A stretch of 64,000 bases of DNA from Clostridium kluyveri (GTDB lineage: Bacteria > Bacillota > Clostridia > Clostridiales > Clostridiaceae): assembly GCF_001902295.1 (NCBI RefSeq), contig NZ_CP018335.1:3348001-3412000 (forward strand), read 5' to 3'. Positions 1 through 9,706 of this stretch are shown here, piece after piece; the stretch's first letter is position 1, and each line of letters starts with the position of its first letter. The notes below the pieces were generated by a model that saw only the letters and a program-made list of their open reading frames with translations, was not told the origin of the DNA and made no database searches. The position numbers and the translations under genes are program-made.

Positions 1-942
1 AACCATAATGCTATAAAAGTCAATGAAAGTAATAAGCAGCTAGTACAGGTACAGGCACCTGCAAAAATTCCAACAACTAAAGAAATAGTTGATACTTTAG
101 CTTCAAATGAGTTCGAAGGGAGGTTTATTGGTTCAAAAGGTAATGAGAAAGCGGGACAATATATCTCAAAAATTTTTAAAGATATGGAATTAAAACCTTT
201 GTTTGGAGATACTTATTATGATGGATATTTACAAGAAATTTCGAAACAGTATGGAGATGGACAATTTGAATCTTTTGAGGCCTATAAAGAGAATACTAGA
301 GTTAGCACAGTTAATAATGTCATCGGAGTTATAAAAGGCAAAGATAGTAAAAAAGCTGTTATAGTATCGGCACATTTTGACCATTTAGGCGATGTAGACG
401 GGAAAATTATAAGAGGGGCTTTAGACAATGCCTCTGGTGTATCTGCTTTAATAAAAATAGCTAATACTTTACAGGAGAAGTCTACAGAAAAATCTTTTGA
501 TGAAGACATAATTTTTTGTGCCTTTAATGGAGAAGAAGAAGCTTTAGCTGGAAGTCGTGCCTTTGTTGATGAGATTAAATCCAAAAAGTTATATGACAGT
601 ATATACAATATTAATATAGACTCTATAGGAGCTAAAGATGGGGGAAATCTTGCTTTGAAGAATATGAGTAAGGTATCCAATAAACTATACGACGCTGTAA
701 AAACTACTTTAAAAAATGATAATATTGGATTTGCAGATACCAGAGTTAAAGGCGCAGGTGACCATCTTAGTTTTGAAAATGCAGGTATATCCAACGTTTT
801 TTTTGTACAAGAAGGTATAGAAAAGTTAGTTCACAAGCCTACGGACACTCCAGATATTTTAGATTATAACCAAATAGATAAAATTGCGAACTCTATAAGT
901 AATTTTATACAAGAAAATAATGGAGTAGTATTTAATGATTAG
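1..942 (+). CDS. M28-family zinc aminopeptidase, 5' end outside window
   Basis: The reading frame is open from base 1, so the N-terminus lies outside the window; an internal ATG at 184 is not the true start. M28 peptidases are co-catalytic zinc exopeptidases that remove N-terminal residues from peptides. Visible zinc-ligand motifs occur in the family order: HFDHLGD, ALDNASG, NGEEEALAGS, NINIDSIGA and a late VHKPTDTPD histidine. The upstream stretch EFEGRFIGSKGNEKAG is typical of the segment preceding this domain. Such enzymes are usually exported or membrane-anchored, but the N-terminus cannot be inspected here. Family assignment is secure; substrate is unknown. Confidence 0.9.
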   Translation, partial: NHNAIKVNESNKQLVQVQAPAKIPTTKEIVDTLASNEFEGRFIGSKGNEKAGQYISKIFKDMELKPLFGDTYYDGYLQEISKQYGDGQFESFEAYKENTRVSTVNNVIGVIKGKDSKKAVIVSAHFDHLGDVDGKIIRGALDNASGVSALIKIANTLQEKSTEKSFDEDIIFCAFNGEEEALAGSRAFVDEIKSKKLYDSIYNINIDSIGAKDGGNLALKNMSKVSNKLYDAVKTTLKNDNIGFADTRVKGAGDHLSFENAGISNVFFVQEGIEKLVHKPTDTPDILDYNQIDKIANSISNFIQENNGVVFND

Positions 943-1050
943 TTATTAATTCATTTTTTAAACATTATACAATATAATATTCAGAAAAGCACCCTTATTC
1001 TAAACCTAAAACTATTATAAAAGATTTTCTGCTAAGTTTTGAAATTCTAG

Positions 1051-1079
1051 TTGACAAATACCTTAGCACCTGTTATTAT
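1051..1079 (+). promoter_or_regulatory. Sigma-A promoter of the tRNA-Leu/tRNA-Trp pair
   Basis: TTGACA at 1051-1056 and TATTAT at 1074-1079 are separated by exactly 17 bp. They lie about 60 bp upstream of tRNA-Leu, with no other gene between. Confidence 0.75.
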
Positions 1080-1140
1080 TTTATATGTTAACTACAGGAA
1101 TTAATAGACATTAAAAGTAAATCAAACTGGTTTATATCAT

Positions 1141-1227
1141 GCCGAAGTGGTGGAATTGGCAGACGCAACGGACTCAAAATCCGTCGCTGGCAACAGCATG
1201 CGGGTTCAAGTCCCGCCTTCGGCACCA
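1141..1227 (+). tRNA. tRNA-Leu (anticodon CAA)
   Basis: Acceptor strands GCCGAAG (1141-1147) and CTTCGGC (1217-1223) pair fully, with discriminator A and an encoded CCA. The anticodon loop CTCAAAA gives CAA, reading UUG. A long variable arm marks a class II tRNA, as expected for leucine. Confidence 0.97.
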
Positions 1228-1237
1228 AATATAATAT

Positions 1238-1313
1238 AGGGGTATAGCTCAACTGGTAGAGTAGCGGTCTCCAAAACCGTTGGTTGTGGGTTCGATTCCT
1301 ACTGCCCCTGCCA
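1238..1313 (+). tRNA. tRNA-Trp (anticodon CCA), integration target
   Basis: Acceptor strands AGGGGTA (1238-1244) and TGCCCCT (1303-1309) pair with one G-U wobble; discriminator G and encoded CCA follow. Anticodon loop CTCCAAA gives CCA. It lies 10 bp after tRNA-Leu and is probably co-transcribed. The 3' 46 nt are the left attachment site of the element to the right, so the tRNA is now completed by element-derived sequence. Confidence 0.96.
1268..1313. repeat. attL of the tRNA-Trp element
   Basis: A 46-bp direct repeat with 20565-20610; 45 of 46 positions match (G1304 versus A20601). It starts at the anticodon loop and ends with the encoded CCA, the common crossover zone for tyrosine recombinases in tRNA genes. 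Confidence 0.92.
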
Positions 1314-1320
1314 AAGAAAA

Positions 1321-1347
1321 GTCAGTAGAATCAACGGTTCTACTGAC
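1321..1347 (-). terminator. Terminator after integrase gene
   Basis: A perfect 10-bp stem (GTCAGTAGAA / TTCTACTGAC) with 7-nt loop is followed on the minus strand by TTTTCTTT. The integrase stop codon lies inside the stem. It may also stop tRNA transcripts arriving on the plus strand. Confidence 0.75.
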
Positions 1348-2389
1348 TTACAATTTTAGGATGAACATTTTCTTTCAATAACATAGTAGCATGAGAATGT
1401 CTAAGGTCATGGAATCTTATTTTCTTAAAATTATGCTTTTTTACTAATTGAGCAAACCTTTTACTTATATAAAGTGGATTAATAGGATTCCCATTTGATG
1501 TAGTACAAATATATCCACTTTCTATGTATGCTTTGCCATACAATAATTTATTAAGACGCTGCTGCTGTTTTTGTTTCTTTAAATTTTTAATTGTATTATC
1601 AAATAAATTAATTACTCTGAGAGAACTTTTAGTTTTAGTCTTTTTATCACTTAAACTCTTCTTTAAAGCATCATATCCATAATTGCGTTTTACTGTAAGT
1701 AGTTTTTTATTTATGTCTATATCCTCCCATTTAAGACCTGTGATTTCCGATTGTCTTAACCCAGTTTCAAATGCTAGAAGTACAGGTAAATATATTAATT
1801 CCTCTTTTATTTTATCTATAAAAGAATAAAAGGTTGAATTATCCCATACCTTTGTTTCCGTTTTTTCTACACTGCCATATTTTATATTGGATATAACAGT
1901 TCTATCTATAGTTCCATCACGTACAGCATCAGTAAGGGCTTTATGTAGCATCCTATGCACCTTTAGTATAGTCGATCTACTAAGCCCCTTTTTAAAATTT
2001 GAATATACTTGAGGTTGTTCAAGATTCTTATAAAATTCTTTTATTTGTAAGCCTGTAAGTTTGCTGATAGGAATTTCTCCAAGATGATTACTTATATGAA
2101 CACAAAATTCATTATAACGCTTTTGTGTGGAGGGAGAAAGTGAAGAACCTTCGGTTTTAAGCCATCTTTTTAAATAATCTTTCAATAAAATTTTATCCCC
2201 CGAAAAATTATGCCCATTTGATGATTTCATAATTACATCTGCAATATACAATTGAGCTTCTTTTTTACTCTTGAAACCTCTTTTCCTTAGTTGATTCCTT
2301 GAGCCATCTGGTTTTCTTGGCAAATCAACTATAATATCATACACTGTTTTGCCATTTTTTAATTTCCTACTCTTAATTGAGCCTTCCAT
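1340..2389 (-). pseudogene. int: Tyrosine integrase lacking the C-terminal catalytic Tyr
   Basis: This is a phage/ICE-type site-specific recombinase of 349 residues. An N-terminal arm-binding segment (about 1-60), a SAM-like core-binding domain (about 65-160) and the catalytic domain follow in order. Catalytic Arg is R212 (ETGLRQSEITGL) and the H-x-x-R box is HDLRH (327-331). The protein ends at HPKIVSQ, where relatives continue through a conserved LGH segment to the nucleophilic tyrosine some 30-40 residues later. The stop codon lies in a terminator hairpin outside the att core, so circularisation would not restore the end. No matching coding sequence is seen in another frame. It is probably catalytically dead; a natural short form is the less likely alternative. 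Confidence 0.85.
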
Positions 2390-2467
2390 TTTAAAACCTC
2401 CGTACTACATAAAAATTATTATTTAAGCATGTTTAATAATAAACATACTTAAATAATTTAAAATATT

Positions 2468-2671
2468 TTAATCAATGGATTTAAGTTTTAATAGTTCTTC
2501 AACCGATTTTCCTAAAATAAAACTCTTCAAAGATATTACGGGTATTAATATCTTCTTTCCAACTCTTGTAACTGGTTTGATTTTATCTTGTCTAACTAAT
2601 TCATATACCTTTGCTGGAGAACATTTTAAAATATTTGAAACTTCTTTCACAGTATATAATGATAGTTCCAT
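2468..2671 (-). CDS. Excisionase-like small HTH protein
   Basis: This 67-residue protein has a MerR/excisionase-type winged helix (YTVKEVSNILKCSPAKVYEL, then a wing RVGKKILIP). Proteins of this type bind arm sites and bias a tyrosine integrase toward excision, or act as small regulators. It lies 78 bp upstream of the integrase gene on the same strand, the usual position for xis. A GAGG ribosome site precedes the ATG. Role is inferred from family and position. Confidence 0.75.
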   Translation of the reverse strand: MELSLYTVKEVSNILKCSPAKVYELVRQDKIKPVTRVGKKILIPVISLKSFILGKSVEELLKLKSID

Positions 2672-2740
2672 TTATAAACTACCTCCTCATTTTTATAATA
2701 TATAAATAATTTAAATTACTTTATCAAATTTAGAAGCTAA

Positions 2741-4411
2741 TTATTTAACATCCTTCACCAATGTAGATACTTTATCTTTAATTTTTATATTATAATTTAA
2801 GTTATAATTCTTAAAAATTTTTCTCATTTTAGTTGCTTTGTAATTGGGTCTATCCTGACGATCTCCCTCTTGCATCCCATAAGCAGCAGTAGTTAAAATC
2901 TTAAACTCTTTCTCAAAAGAATCAAGTTCATCATCTAATAATGGAATACCACAGTATTTATCTAAAAAATTTATAAAATTAGCTTTATTTTTATCAGGAT
3001 CTACATAATTAATATATGAACTAGGATTATATGTTTCCTTTAGCCCTATCCAAGAAAGCTGTTCTAAAATAAAGGCTTCCTTATCTCCTCCATTTAAGCT
3101 ATCTATAATCCTTTCAAGAAAGGATTTATTATTACATAGTTTTTTTTCTGCCAATTCATTCAGACAAAGTTTTTGGCATTTATTAAAATAAAATAATCCT
3201 TTATAGATATCATTGTTAGTGAAATTTTTATTTAAAAATGATACAGGATTAGAATTAAATCCATTTATAAATCCACATTGTTTTTTTATTATTGATAATT
3301 TTGCATTTATCTCTTCTACTTTTCCTCTATACAAATAAAGATTAATTTTTTCATCATCTGTTATTCTCTTTCTACCCAACATTTGTAAAAATTCAGTTTT
3401 ATCATATGAAAAAATAATAATATTTTTTAAAAGAGGATCTTTTAAATTAATTCCATTGTCTAAAACACTTGTACAAACTAATATTTGGGAATTAAATTTT
3501 TTCTCATTTACAATTTCAGTATAAATTTTTCCATCAGTATCTTGGGAATCTTTAGATTCAGCAGTAATAAAAACAGCATTATTAGAGCCAATTCTCTCTA
3601 GTATTTTCTTTCCGCTAATCTTAGAATTTATAAATATTATAGACTTATATTCTGACCCATCTTTTTTTATTAAATCCAATATTTCTTCCTTTGAATTGAA
3701 GTATCTTGTACAAATATAACTGTAATCACGCTTAAAATTGTAATACAAAATTTTTTTGAAATATTGATAAGAGTTAATATTTTGGTATAAGGCATATTCA
3801 AGAGTATACATAAGTTTTTTCTCTTCCTCTAAAATCAAAGAAAAAATTTCATCTGGCGTAGATGTCATGTATATTCTTAATGAATTTTGAAAAGTATCTA
3901 TACTTTTTTTAAATATTTCATTAGTTTTATTATTAAATAAAGCATCACTTATAAAAAAGTGGCATTCATCGAAGACTACTATAGAATACTCATTGGCAGA
4001 AAAAGTACTAAGGCTGTTACCTAGCTTTTGGTATGTCATTATGCGAATATTTCCAAATAGTTCAATTTTATCTAATCCTTTAGGTGTATAATCTTCTAAA
4101 TATACTTCACACCCTGTTACTTTGGCTATTCGTTCTTTTTGCTGACGATTGGATGCAACTCTGTTGCTAATAATCAAAATTCTATAATTATTTTGCAGGG
4201 CATCTTCTATAAGAACATTTTCAACAAAGGTATTTTTTCCCATACCGGTTTGTGCTGAGATAAATACTGGATTTCTGGATGTCCAGTATTTAAAATTTTG
4301 TCCGATCCCATCAGTAACATACTTTGAGTCTGGTTCAATTATTTCCACCATATCATCATCAAGTGGGTTGTAAGACTTTTTACATAATCTAACTTTTATT
4401 TCTTGGTTCAT
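2741..4411 (-). CDS. SF2 DEAD/DEAH-type helicase of the element
   Basis: This 556-residue ATPase has Walker A AQTGMGKNT (residues 53-61), a DECH Walker B box (148-151), motif III-like TSTPDE, a motif V-like segment (LVCTSVLDNGINL) and an arginine-finger motif LQMLGRKR. These define a superfamily 2 helicase. The ~180-residue C-terminal part is not recognisable. Similar proteins occur in clostridial phages and integrated plasmids, where a replication or DNA-processing role is assumed. It is the only replication candidate in this element. An AGGAG site precedes ATG 4411. Substrate polarity and partner proteins are unknown. Confidence 0.82.
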   Translation of the reverse strand: MNQEIKVRLCKKSYNPLDDDMVEIIEPDSKYVTDGIGQNFKYWTSRNPVFISAQTGMGKNTFVENVLIEDALQNNYRILIISNRVASNRQQKERIAKVTGCEVYLEDYTPKGLDKIELFGNIRIMTYQKLGNSLSTFSANEYSIVVFDECHFFISDALFNNKTNEIFKKSIDTFQNSLRIYMTSTPDEIFSLILEEEKKLMYTLEYALYQNINSYQYFKKILYYNFKRDYSYICTRYFNSKEEILDLIKKDGSEYKSIIFINSKISGKKILERIGSNNAVFITAESKDSQDTDGKIYTEIVNEKKFNSQILVCTSVLDNGINLKDPLLKNIIIFSYDKTEFLQMLGRKRITDDEKINLYLYRGKVEEINAKLSIIKKQCGFINGFNSNPVSFLNKNFTNNDIYKGLFYFNKCQKLCLNELAEKKLCNNKSFLERIIDSLNGGDKEAFILEQLSWIGLKETYNPSSYINYVDPDKNKANFINFLDKYCGIPLLDDELDSFEKEFKILTTAAYGMQEGDRQDRPNYKATKMRKIFKNYNLNYNIKIKDKVSTLVKDVK

Positions 4412-5983
4412 AAAATCATATCTCCTTTAGCATAATTTATTAAAAACAGTTTTATTTTTGGTATAATCAATTTAACACAAGCGTAGAAATAAGTAATTAT
4501 TTTAACATTTAATGTAAAAAATTGACTATTAATATTATTTTTAATATAATGAAGGGTTGTGAAAATTTATATGAAATTTTATGATATGATTTTAGAAGAC
4601 ATTTATAAGGAATTTAATAACTTTCCATCAGATATCATGGACGAAATTGACAAACATAAATTTAAACTAAAAAATATTAATAATAACTACTTTTTAGATG
4701 AAATCTGGAAAATAACTATAGATATATGCAAAAAATATATTGAAGCTGAATGGATTAAAAATTTAGGAATAAAAAAGAGTTTGTTGACTGAAGACATTAA
4801 ATTCCATAGTATTTTAAATATTTATCTATCTATTATAAATAAAGATTTAAAAGGATGGTCTTTAGATGAATGCGCAGATGATTACTACACAAATATATGC
4901 TGCTCTGATAAATACTCTTCTAAAGATCTTGACGATATTATTAAGAATCTTAAGATGAAATTTCCTATGTGGTTTCAGTGTAATAAAAATTGTTCTAATA
5001 ATTATTCTGATTTCTATAGATGCTTTTACGAAGATATTTTAGAAAAGAATAGAAAAAAGGATACTATTTTGATATATATTTACCCAGAAATTTTTTATAC
5101 AGTAATAGATCTATGGAGGACATGCCCTTATAATCCTAAAAAGTTACATAAAATAAATTTAAAACAATTAAGTAGCTTTCATGAAAAACTACATATAATA
5201 ATAACAAAAACAAATAATGAATTTGATAAAATTATCAAATCATATATAATAGAACGTCTTTTTAATATTTCATATATACATACCTTATATGAATATATGA
5301 TTAAATTATATAAACAAGAAGTTAATGAACTTAATGATTATATCAAGAAGCAAAAAGATGAAATGACAAACTTTTATAAAAAACATTAAAAAACATACTC
5401 AAAGAAGAAGAGAAAAAATTAGAGGAAAAATTAAAAGAAACGAATGAAATTAATTTATCCTATAAATTAGAAATATTATCTAATATATCATCTATTCCTA
5501 TGGTATTTAGTAGAAGTAACTACCTAGATATAATTTATAAAAAGTATAAGGAAATCAACGAAAAGAATAGTAATGATTATTATATAAGTATTAATAAATT
5601 AAATTGCAGTTTTATTTATTTGAGACACTATCTTATCCCTTTATTGACAAAAGTATATTACTATCTAATAATTTATTTTTTAGAAGAATGTACTTATAAT
5701 AATGATAAAGACACATTTACTTATATAAGTACTCTTTTTAAAAAATACATAGAAATAAATCACGAAAAATATGACTATACACAGCTAGTGATAAATAATA
5801 AATACGATAAATATAGCGGATTAACCCCCTCGTTTTGGACAGAATCTAATAAATTCTTCATTTCTTTTAAATTTAGACCCTTATTTGAATATTTGTTAGG
5901 TTTTCTCCAAAATAAAGGTTATAAAATTCATGTGGAGCCATAAATCTTAAACTTGAATGTAATCTCCTATTATTGTAGAATTC

Positions 5984-7521
5984 GAGAACGTACCTAGATT
6001 TGTGTAAATCAAATCTAGGTACGTTCTTTTTATGTATGTAGAACTGGTAATAGTGGTAATAATAAGTATAAATAATTTTTGAAAGGAGATTAAATATGAA
6101 TATACTAGAAGTACCAGACATTGATTTAAAAAAGGAATTAAAGAAGTGTAATAGTATGGAAGATTTAGTAGGGAAAAATGGACTTATGCAAAGGCTATTT
6201 GGAGGTATAATACAGCAGTTTTTAGAAGCAGAAATGGAAGAACATCTTGGAAGAGAAAAATATGCAAGGCTCTCTGATGAGGATAAAGACTATAGAAATG
6301 GATACAGTTCTAAAAACATTAGAACCAGTTTTGGCCCGGTTAAAGTAGACGTACCAAGGGATAGAAAGTCTGAGTTCGAACCTAAGATAGTCAAGAAATA
6401 TGAAACTGTCTGTAATGAACTTGATAAGAAAGTTATAGGTTTATATGCACGTGGTATGTCTGTAGATGATATAAAATCAGAGATAGATGAACTTTACGGG
6501 GTAGATATATCCCCTGCAATGATATCCAAAATTACAGATAAGGTCATGGATACAGCTCTAGCATGGCAAAATAGAGCCCTTGATCCAATGTATCCTATAG
6601 TATATATGGATGCTCTATATTTTAAAGTCAGAGATGAACATAGAATTGTAAATAAGGCTGCCTATGTCTGCATGGCACTTGATGTAAAAGGCCATAAAGA
6701 CATTTTGGGAATATGGGTTGGCGAACAAGAAGGAGCAAAATACTGGTTATCTGTATGCAATGATCTTAAAAACAGGGGTGTTAAAGATATTTTAATAGCC
6801 TGTATGGACGGTCTTAAAGGACTTCCAGATGCAATTAAAGTAGTTTTTCCTGAAATTAACATACAAAATTGTATAATACACCAGATAAGGAATTCTATAA
6901 AATATATACCATCAAAGAATGTTAAGACTTTTATGAAGGATTTAAAAGAAGTATATAAGGCAGTTAATGAAACAATGGCAAGTAAGTCATTACAATCACT
7001 GAATGATAAATGGGGAGATAAGTATCCTATAGTTGTACAGTCGTGGCAAAATAACTGGGAAAATCTATCTACATATTTTGATTTTCCTCAAGATATAAGA
7101 AAAATAATATATACAACTAACGCCCTGGAAGGTTTCAACAGGCAGCTTAGGAAATTCACTAAGATAAGGACTGTATTTCCTACAGACGATTCCCTTCTAA
7201 AAGCCCTATACCTGGCAACCGAGCAGATAATGCTGAAATGGACGGCACCTTCTCCAAACTGGGCAAATACGCTGGCCCAATTAACCATAATGTTTAAAGA
7301 TAGAATAGAGCCATATATATAAAGATAAAGCCTGTACTATTTTATATAAAGATGAATAATAATAGTATTATTGCTAACAATACTATTATTAGAAAGCTAA
7401 ACCACACTATTATTAGTTATTTCCTAAAAAATAAAAATTACTACAGGAATTTAATCCTATAGTAATTTCCAAATAAATTTTATCCCGTCTATTCTATTTA
7501 CACAAACCTATGGACGTTCCC
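5984..7521 (+). mobile_element. Intact IS256-family element, 1538 bp
   Basis: An 8-bp target duplication TAGAATTC flanks it (5976-5983 and 7522-7529), and the ends carry 26-bp imperfect inverted repeats (GAGAACGTACC... / GGGAACGTCCA..., both ending TTTGTGTAAAT). Eight-bp duplications are standard for IS256. It sits inside the IS3 OrfB gene, so it arrived later. Confidence 0.95.
6096..7322 (+). CDS. IS256-family (mutator-type) transposase
   Basis: This full-length 408-residue DDE transposase has a conserved N-terminal region (QFLEAEMEEHLGREKYAR) and catalytic triad D172 (MDALYFKV), D238 (CMDGLKGLPDAI) and E345 (TTNALEGFNRQLRK). The CIIHQIRNS helix typical of the family follows the second Asp. 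GAAAGGAG sits 8 nt before ATG 6096. All expected motifs are intact, so the enzyme is probably active and could mobilise related copies. Confidence 0.97.
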   Translation: MNILEVPDIDLKKELKKCNSMEDLVGKNGLMQRLFGGIIQQFLEAEMEEHLGREKYARLSDEDKDYRNGYSSKNIRTSFGPVKVDVPRDRKSEFEPKIVKKYETVCNELDKKVIGLYARGMSVDDIKSEIDELYGVDISPAMISKITDKVMDTALAWQNRALDPMYPIVYMDALYFKVRDEHRIVNKAAYVCMALDVKGHKDILGIWVGEQEGAKYWLSVCNDLKNRGVKDILIACMDGLKGLPDAIKVVFPEINIQNCIIHQIRNSIKYIPSKNVKTFMKDLKEVYKAVNETMASKSLQSLNDKWGDKYPIVVQSWQNNWENLSTYFDFPQDIRKIIYTTNALEGFNRQLRKFTKIRTVFPTDDSLLKALYLATEQIMLKWTAPSPNWANTLAQLTIMFKDRIEPYI

Positions 7522-9148
7522 TAGAATTCCATAAATTCATTTACTATTTTGTATGCTTCCGCATAGCTTTGAAATTCATTAATTTTTAAACACTCATCCT
7601 CAAGTATTCTGTGAAATGATTCCACATGTGCGTTTTTATTTGGCGTCTTCACTGGTATTCTCTCATGTTCAGTTTTAAGTCCTTCACAGCATTCATCAAA
7701 TTTATGACTTATAAACTGAGGCCCGTTGTCTGTTCTTATTACTGGCTTTTTAGAGCCTTCCTCAAACAAGTTTCTTCTTATTAAGCACTTTCTCAGTAGT
7801 GCTGTAGCATCTTTAGCCTCACAGTGTAAACCCATGTGGTAATCTATAATGCTCCTATCAAAGATATCAATTAAATTTAGTAAGTAGAAGAACTTATCTT
7901 CACCTTCTATGTAGCCATATTTTATATCCATTTCCCATAGTTGATTTGAGCCTGTTATAGTTCTGTTAACTGCAATATTTCTCTTTATTTTAGCTTTAAT
8001 TATTCTCTGGTCTTTAAGTATTCTGAGCTCTTTGCAAAGCCGATAAACCTTCTTGTGATTAATCACAAGATTATAATATTTTCTTAGATGGTAAGTTATT
8101 TTTCTATATCCATAGTTAATAGCATCCCCATCAATGGCCTCCAAAATAAATTCCTTAATCTGATCATCGCATACTTTCTCACCATCTACGTTTATACTGT
8201 ATCCTTTTGGCTTTCCACCTTTAGGTCTAGCCTTTTCTTTGCCTTCTACGCTTAAATTATAGTAATATGTTGATCTTCCGAGTTTAACTACTTTAAGTAC
8301 AAATACTGCATTGTATCCTTGATCTATATATTTTTTAGCTATTTCTACTTTTTCTTTAATTGAGGGTTTGATTTTTTTATTAAGTCTCTAAGAATTGCTA
8401 CTTCTAAATCTTTTTCTCCTAACAATTTTTTTAGATGATCATTCTCTTTTGTTACTTCTGTTAACTCATTTTCAAGTTCTTTTTATCCCTCAACCAAAGC
8501 TTTTCTACCAGGCTTAACTTTAATCTCATCCTTAGAATTCTTTATCCACGTAAATATAGTTGATTTTGAGATCCCATGCCTTCTTGATACCAGTGAAACA
8601 TTTCCTACTTCTTTCACTTCTCTTAATACCTCTTCTTTTAATTCTTTTGTATAACTTTTTCCTTTCATAGTTTGCCTCCAATCACTTTCTACATTATAAT
8701 AAATATAGATATAATTGTCCAAGTTTATTTAGGGGCTTAAGAGATAGTATACATACTATAAATGAAGCTCTTCAAGTTAACATAATTGAAATGGTTTATA
8801 ATTATCCTTACTATAATATAAAAAAATGTAAAAGATATAAAGAATATAAAAGATGTAACGAATGTGAAGAATATATAACATGTAAAGATATAAAACAATG
8901 TAAAAAAAATAAATATAAATATATTCTTAGAGAGCTAGAAGAATTATACGAAAAAAATATGTTTAAATCATATTCTTCTAACTTTGATGATTATCATAAA
9001 TATAATTTAAAATTCCCTATTAACGACATATATATTAATTACATACGACAAAAGAATAATATGGATCCTGACATATTGTAAGAATATATTTATTTATGTA
9101 AATAAGTTGGTTATATAATTAAACATTTGTAGTATGGGATGGGGGTCT

Positions 9149-9236
9149 TAGGGGGAAGGGACAAATCGGAAAATCTATAAGATTTTCCGATTCTCTTGTC
9201 CCTTCCCCCTAAAAAAGTAAAGGCTACGCCTTTACT
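9149..9236. repeat. Long GC-rich hairpin plus adjacent hairpin
   Basis: Outer arms TAGGGGGAAGGGACAA (9149-9164) and its complement (9196-9211) enclose inner arms ATCGGAAAATC (9165-9175) and GATTTTCCGAT (9181-9191), with a 5-nt loop and one 4-nt bulge. Immediately after, AGTAAAGGC/GCCTTTACT (9216-9236) forms a second hairpin with a 3-nt loop. Confidence 0.9.
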
Positions 9237-9673
9237 TAATATTAAGTATTTATCTATATGTTAATATTGTAAAAAATAAATAATGAATTTTTATTAAATA
9301 TAATTATAGATACCTATAAACCAGATAGAGTTCATTTTTCTTATATAGCATCATGACAATTCAATTTGTCATGACAAATAAAAAAGCAAAAACTTACTTT
9401 ATTCTAATATATATTATTCTATTAATACTCCAAATTCTACACAATATTTTAAAAACTTTAATTTTACCAGCATTTAATGTCTTATAAATTAAACTTCTGC
9501 TAGTTGCTAATACGTCACAAAACTTTTATAGGCTTAAAATATGCTCGTATAGTAATTATCATTAAATTATAATTATATATTATATATTTGATAGCTATTG
9601 CGAATGCATCGCAATTACCTATATAGGGTTATAGAAAATTTTGATTTATATAAATATTCGGAATAGACAAAAA

Positions 9674-9703
9674 ATAAAAGATAGAGTTACTCTCTATCTT
9701 TTA
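9674..9703. terminator. Bidirectional terminator
   Basis: AAAAGATAGAG and CTCTATCTTTT arms flank a short TTACT loop and have A/T runs on both sides. It serves the minus-strand gene at 9707 and possibly transcripts from the left. Confidence 0.7.
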
Positions 9704-9706
9704 TTT

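Larger units (their letters stand above)
5873..8668 (-). pseudogene. IS3-family transposase OrfA/OrfB, inactivated
   Basis: OrfA starts at ATG 8668 behind GGAGG and encodes an HTH (HGISKSTIFTWIKN). An in-frame TAA at 8483-8485 interrupts it; the same frame then continues as a leucine-zipper-like helix. OrfB follows by -1 frameshift at an A7 run (8372-8378) and contains the rve integrase core: MDIKYGYIEG, RTDNGPQFIS and HVESFHRILEDE give D, D and E. The IS256 element cuts OrfB after VNEFMEF; the missing end (YNNRRLHSSLRFMAPHEF) lies at 5873-5983. Two independent lesions make transposition in cis impossible. Confidence 0.88.
5825..8736 (-). mobile_element. IS3-family element (1366 bp) carrying a nested IS256 element
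   Basis: The element has flanking TTAA at 5821-5824 and 8737-8740 as probable target duplication, and imperfect inverted ends beginning CCCC and containing TTGGACA, as in many IS3/IS150 ends. Removing the nested IS256 element leaves about 1366 bp. Insertion disrupts the cargo gene. Exact ends are inferred from restoration of the interrupted reading frame. Confidence 0.75.
4559..9081 (+). pseudogene. Large unknown cargo gene, frameshifted and split by nested ISs
   Basis: Three pieces appear to be one former gene of about 534 codons. Piece 1 (4559-5389) starts at GTG 4559 or ATG 4571 and ends in a coiled coil. Piece 2 (5389-5823) continues that coiled coil in another frame after an A-run near 5379-5391. 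Piece 3 (8740-9081) resumes in frame with piece 2 once the IS3 insertion and its TTAA duplication are removed, joining KYSGL to RDSIHTINEAL. The product was Lys/Asn/Tyr-rich with a Cys-rich C-terminal patch (CNECEEYITC). No family is recognised. Codon use is extremely AT-rich, like the rest of the element. Confidence 0.75.
9082..9706. other. Gene-free stretch with clustered inverted repeats
   Basis: About 620 bp of very AT-rich DNA between two converging broken genes. Apart from the GC-rich hairpins at 9149-9236, it contains a palindrome around CATGACAA (9352-9373), a second small one (ATTGCGAATGCATCGCAAT) near 9597, and a bidirectional terminator at its right end. No coding potential is seen. 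It could hold a replication or transfer origin of the element; this is inference only. Confidence 0.5.

Noticed and set aside
4559..5400. Programmed -1 frameshift in the cargo gene
   Set aside because: The A-run is preceded by T and does not form a canonical X-XXY-YYZ slippery site, and the gene is anyway interrupted by IS3.
9149..9236. CRISPR array
   Set aside because: The repeats are inverted arms of hairpins, not regularly spaced direct repeats; no cas genes are in the window.
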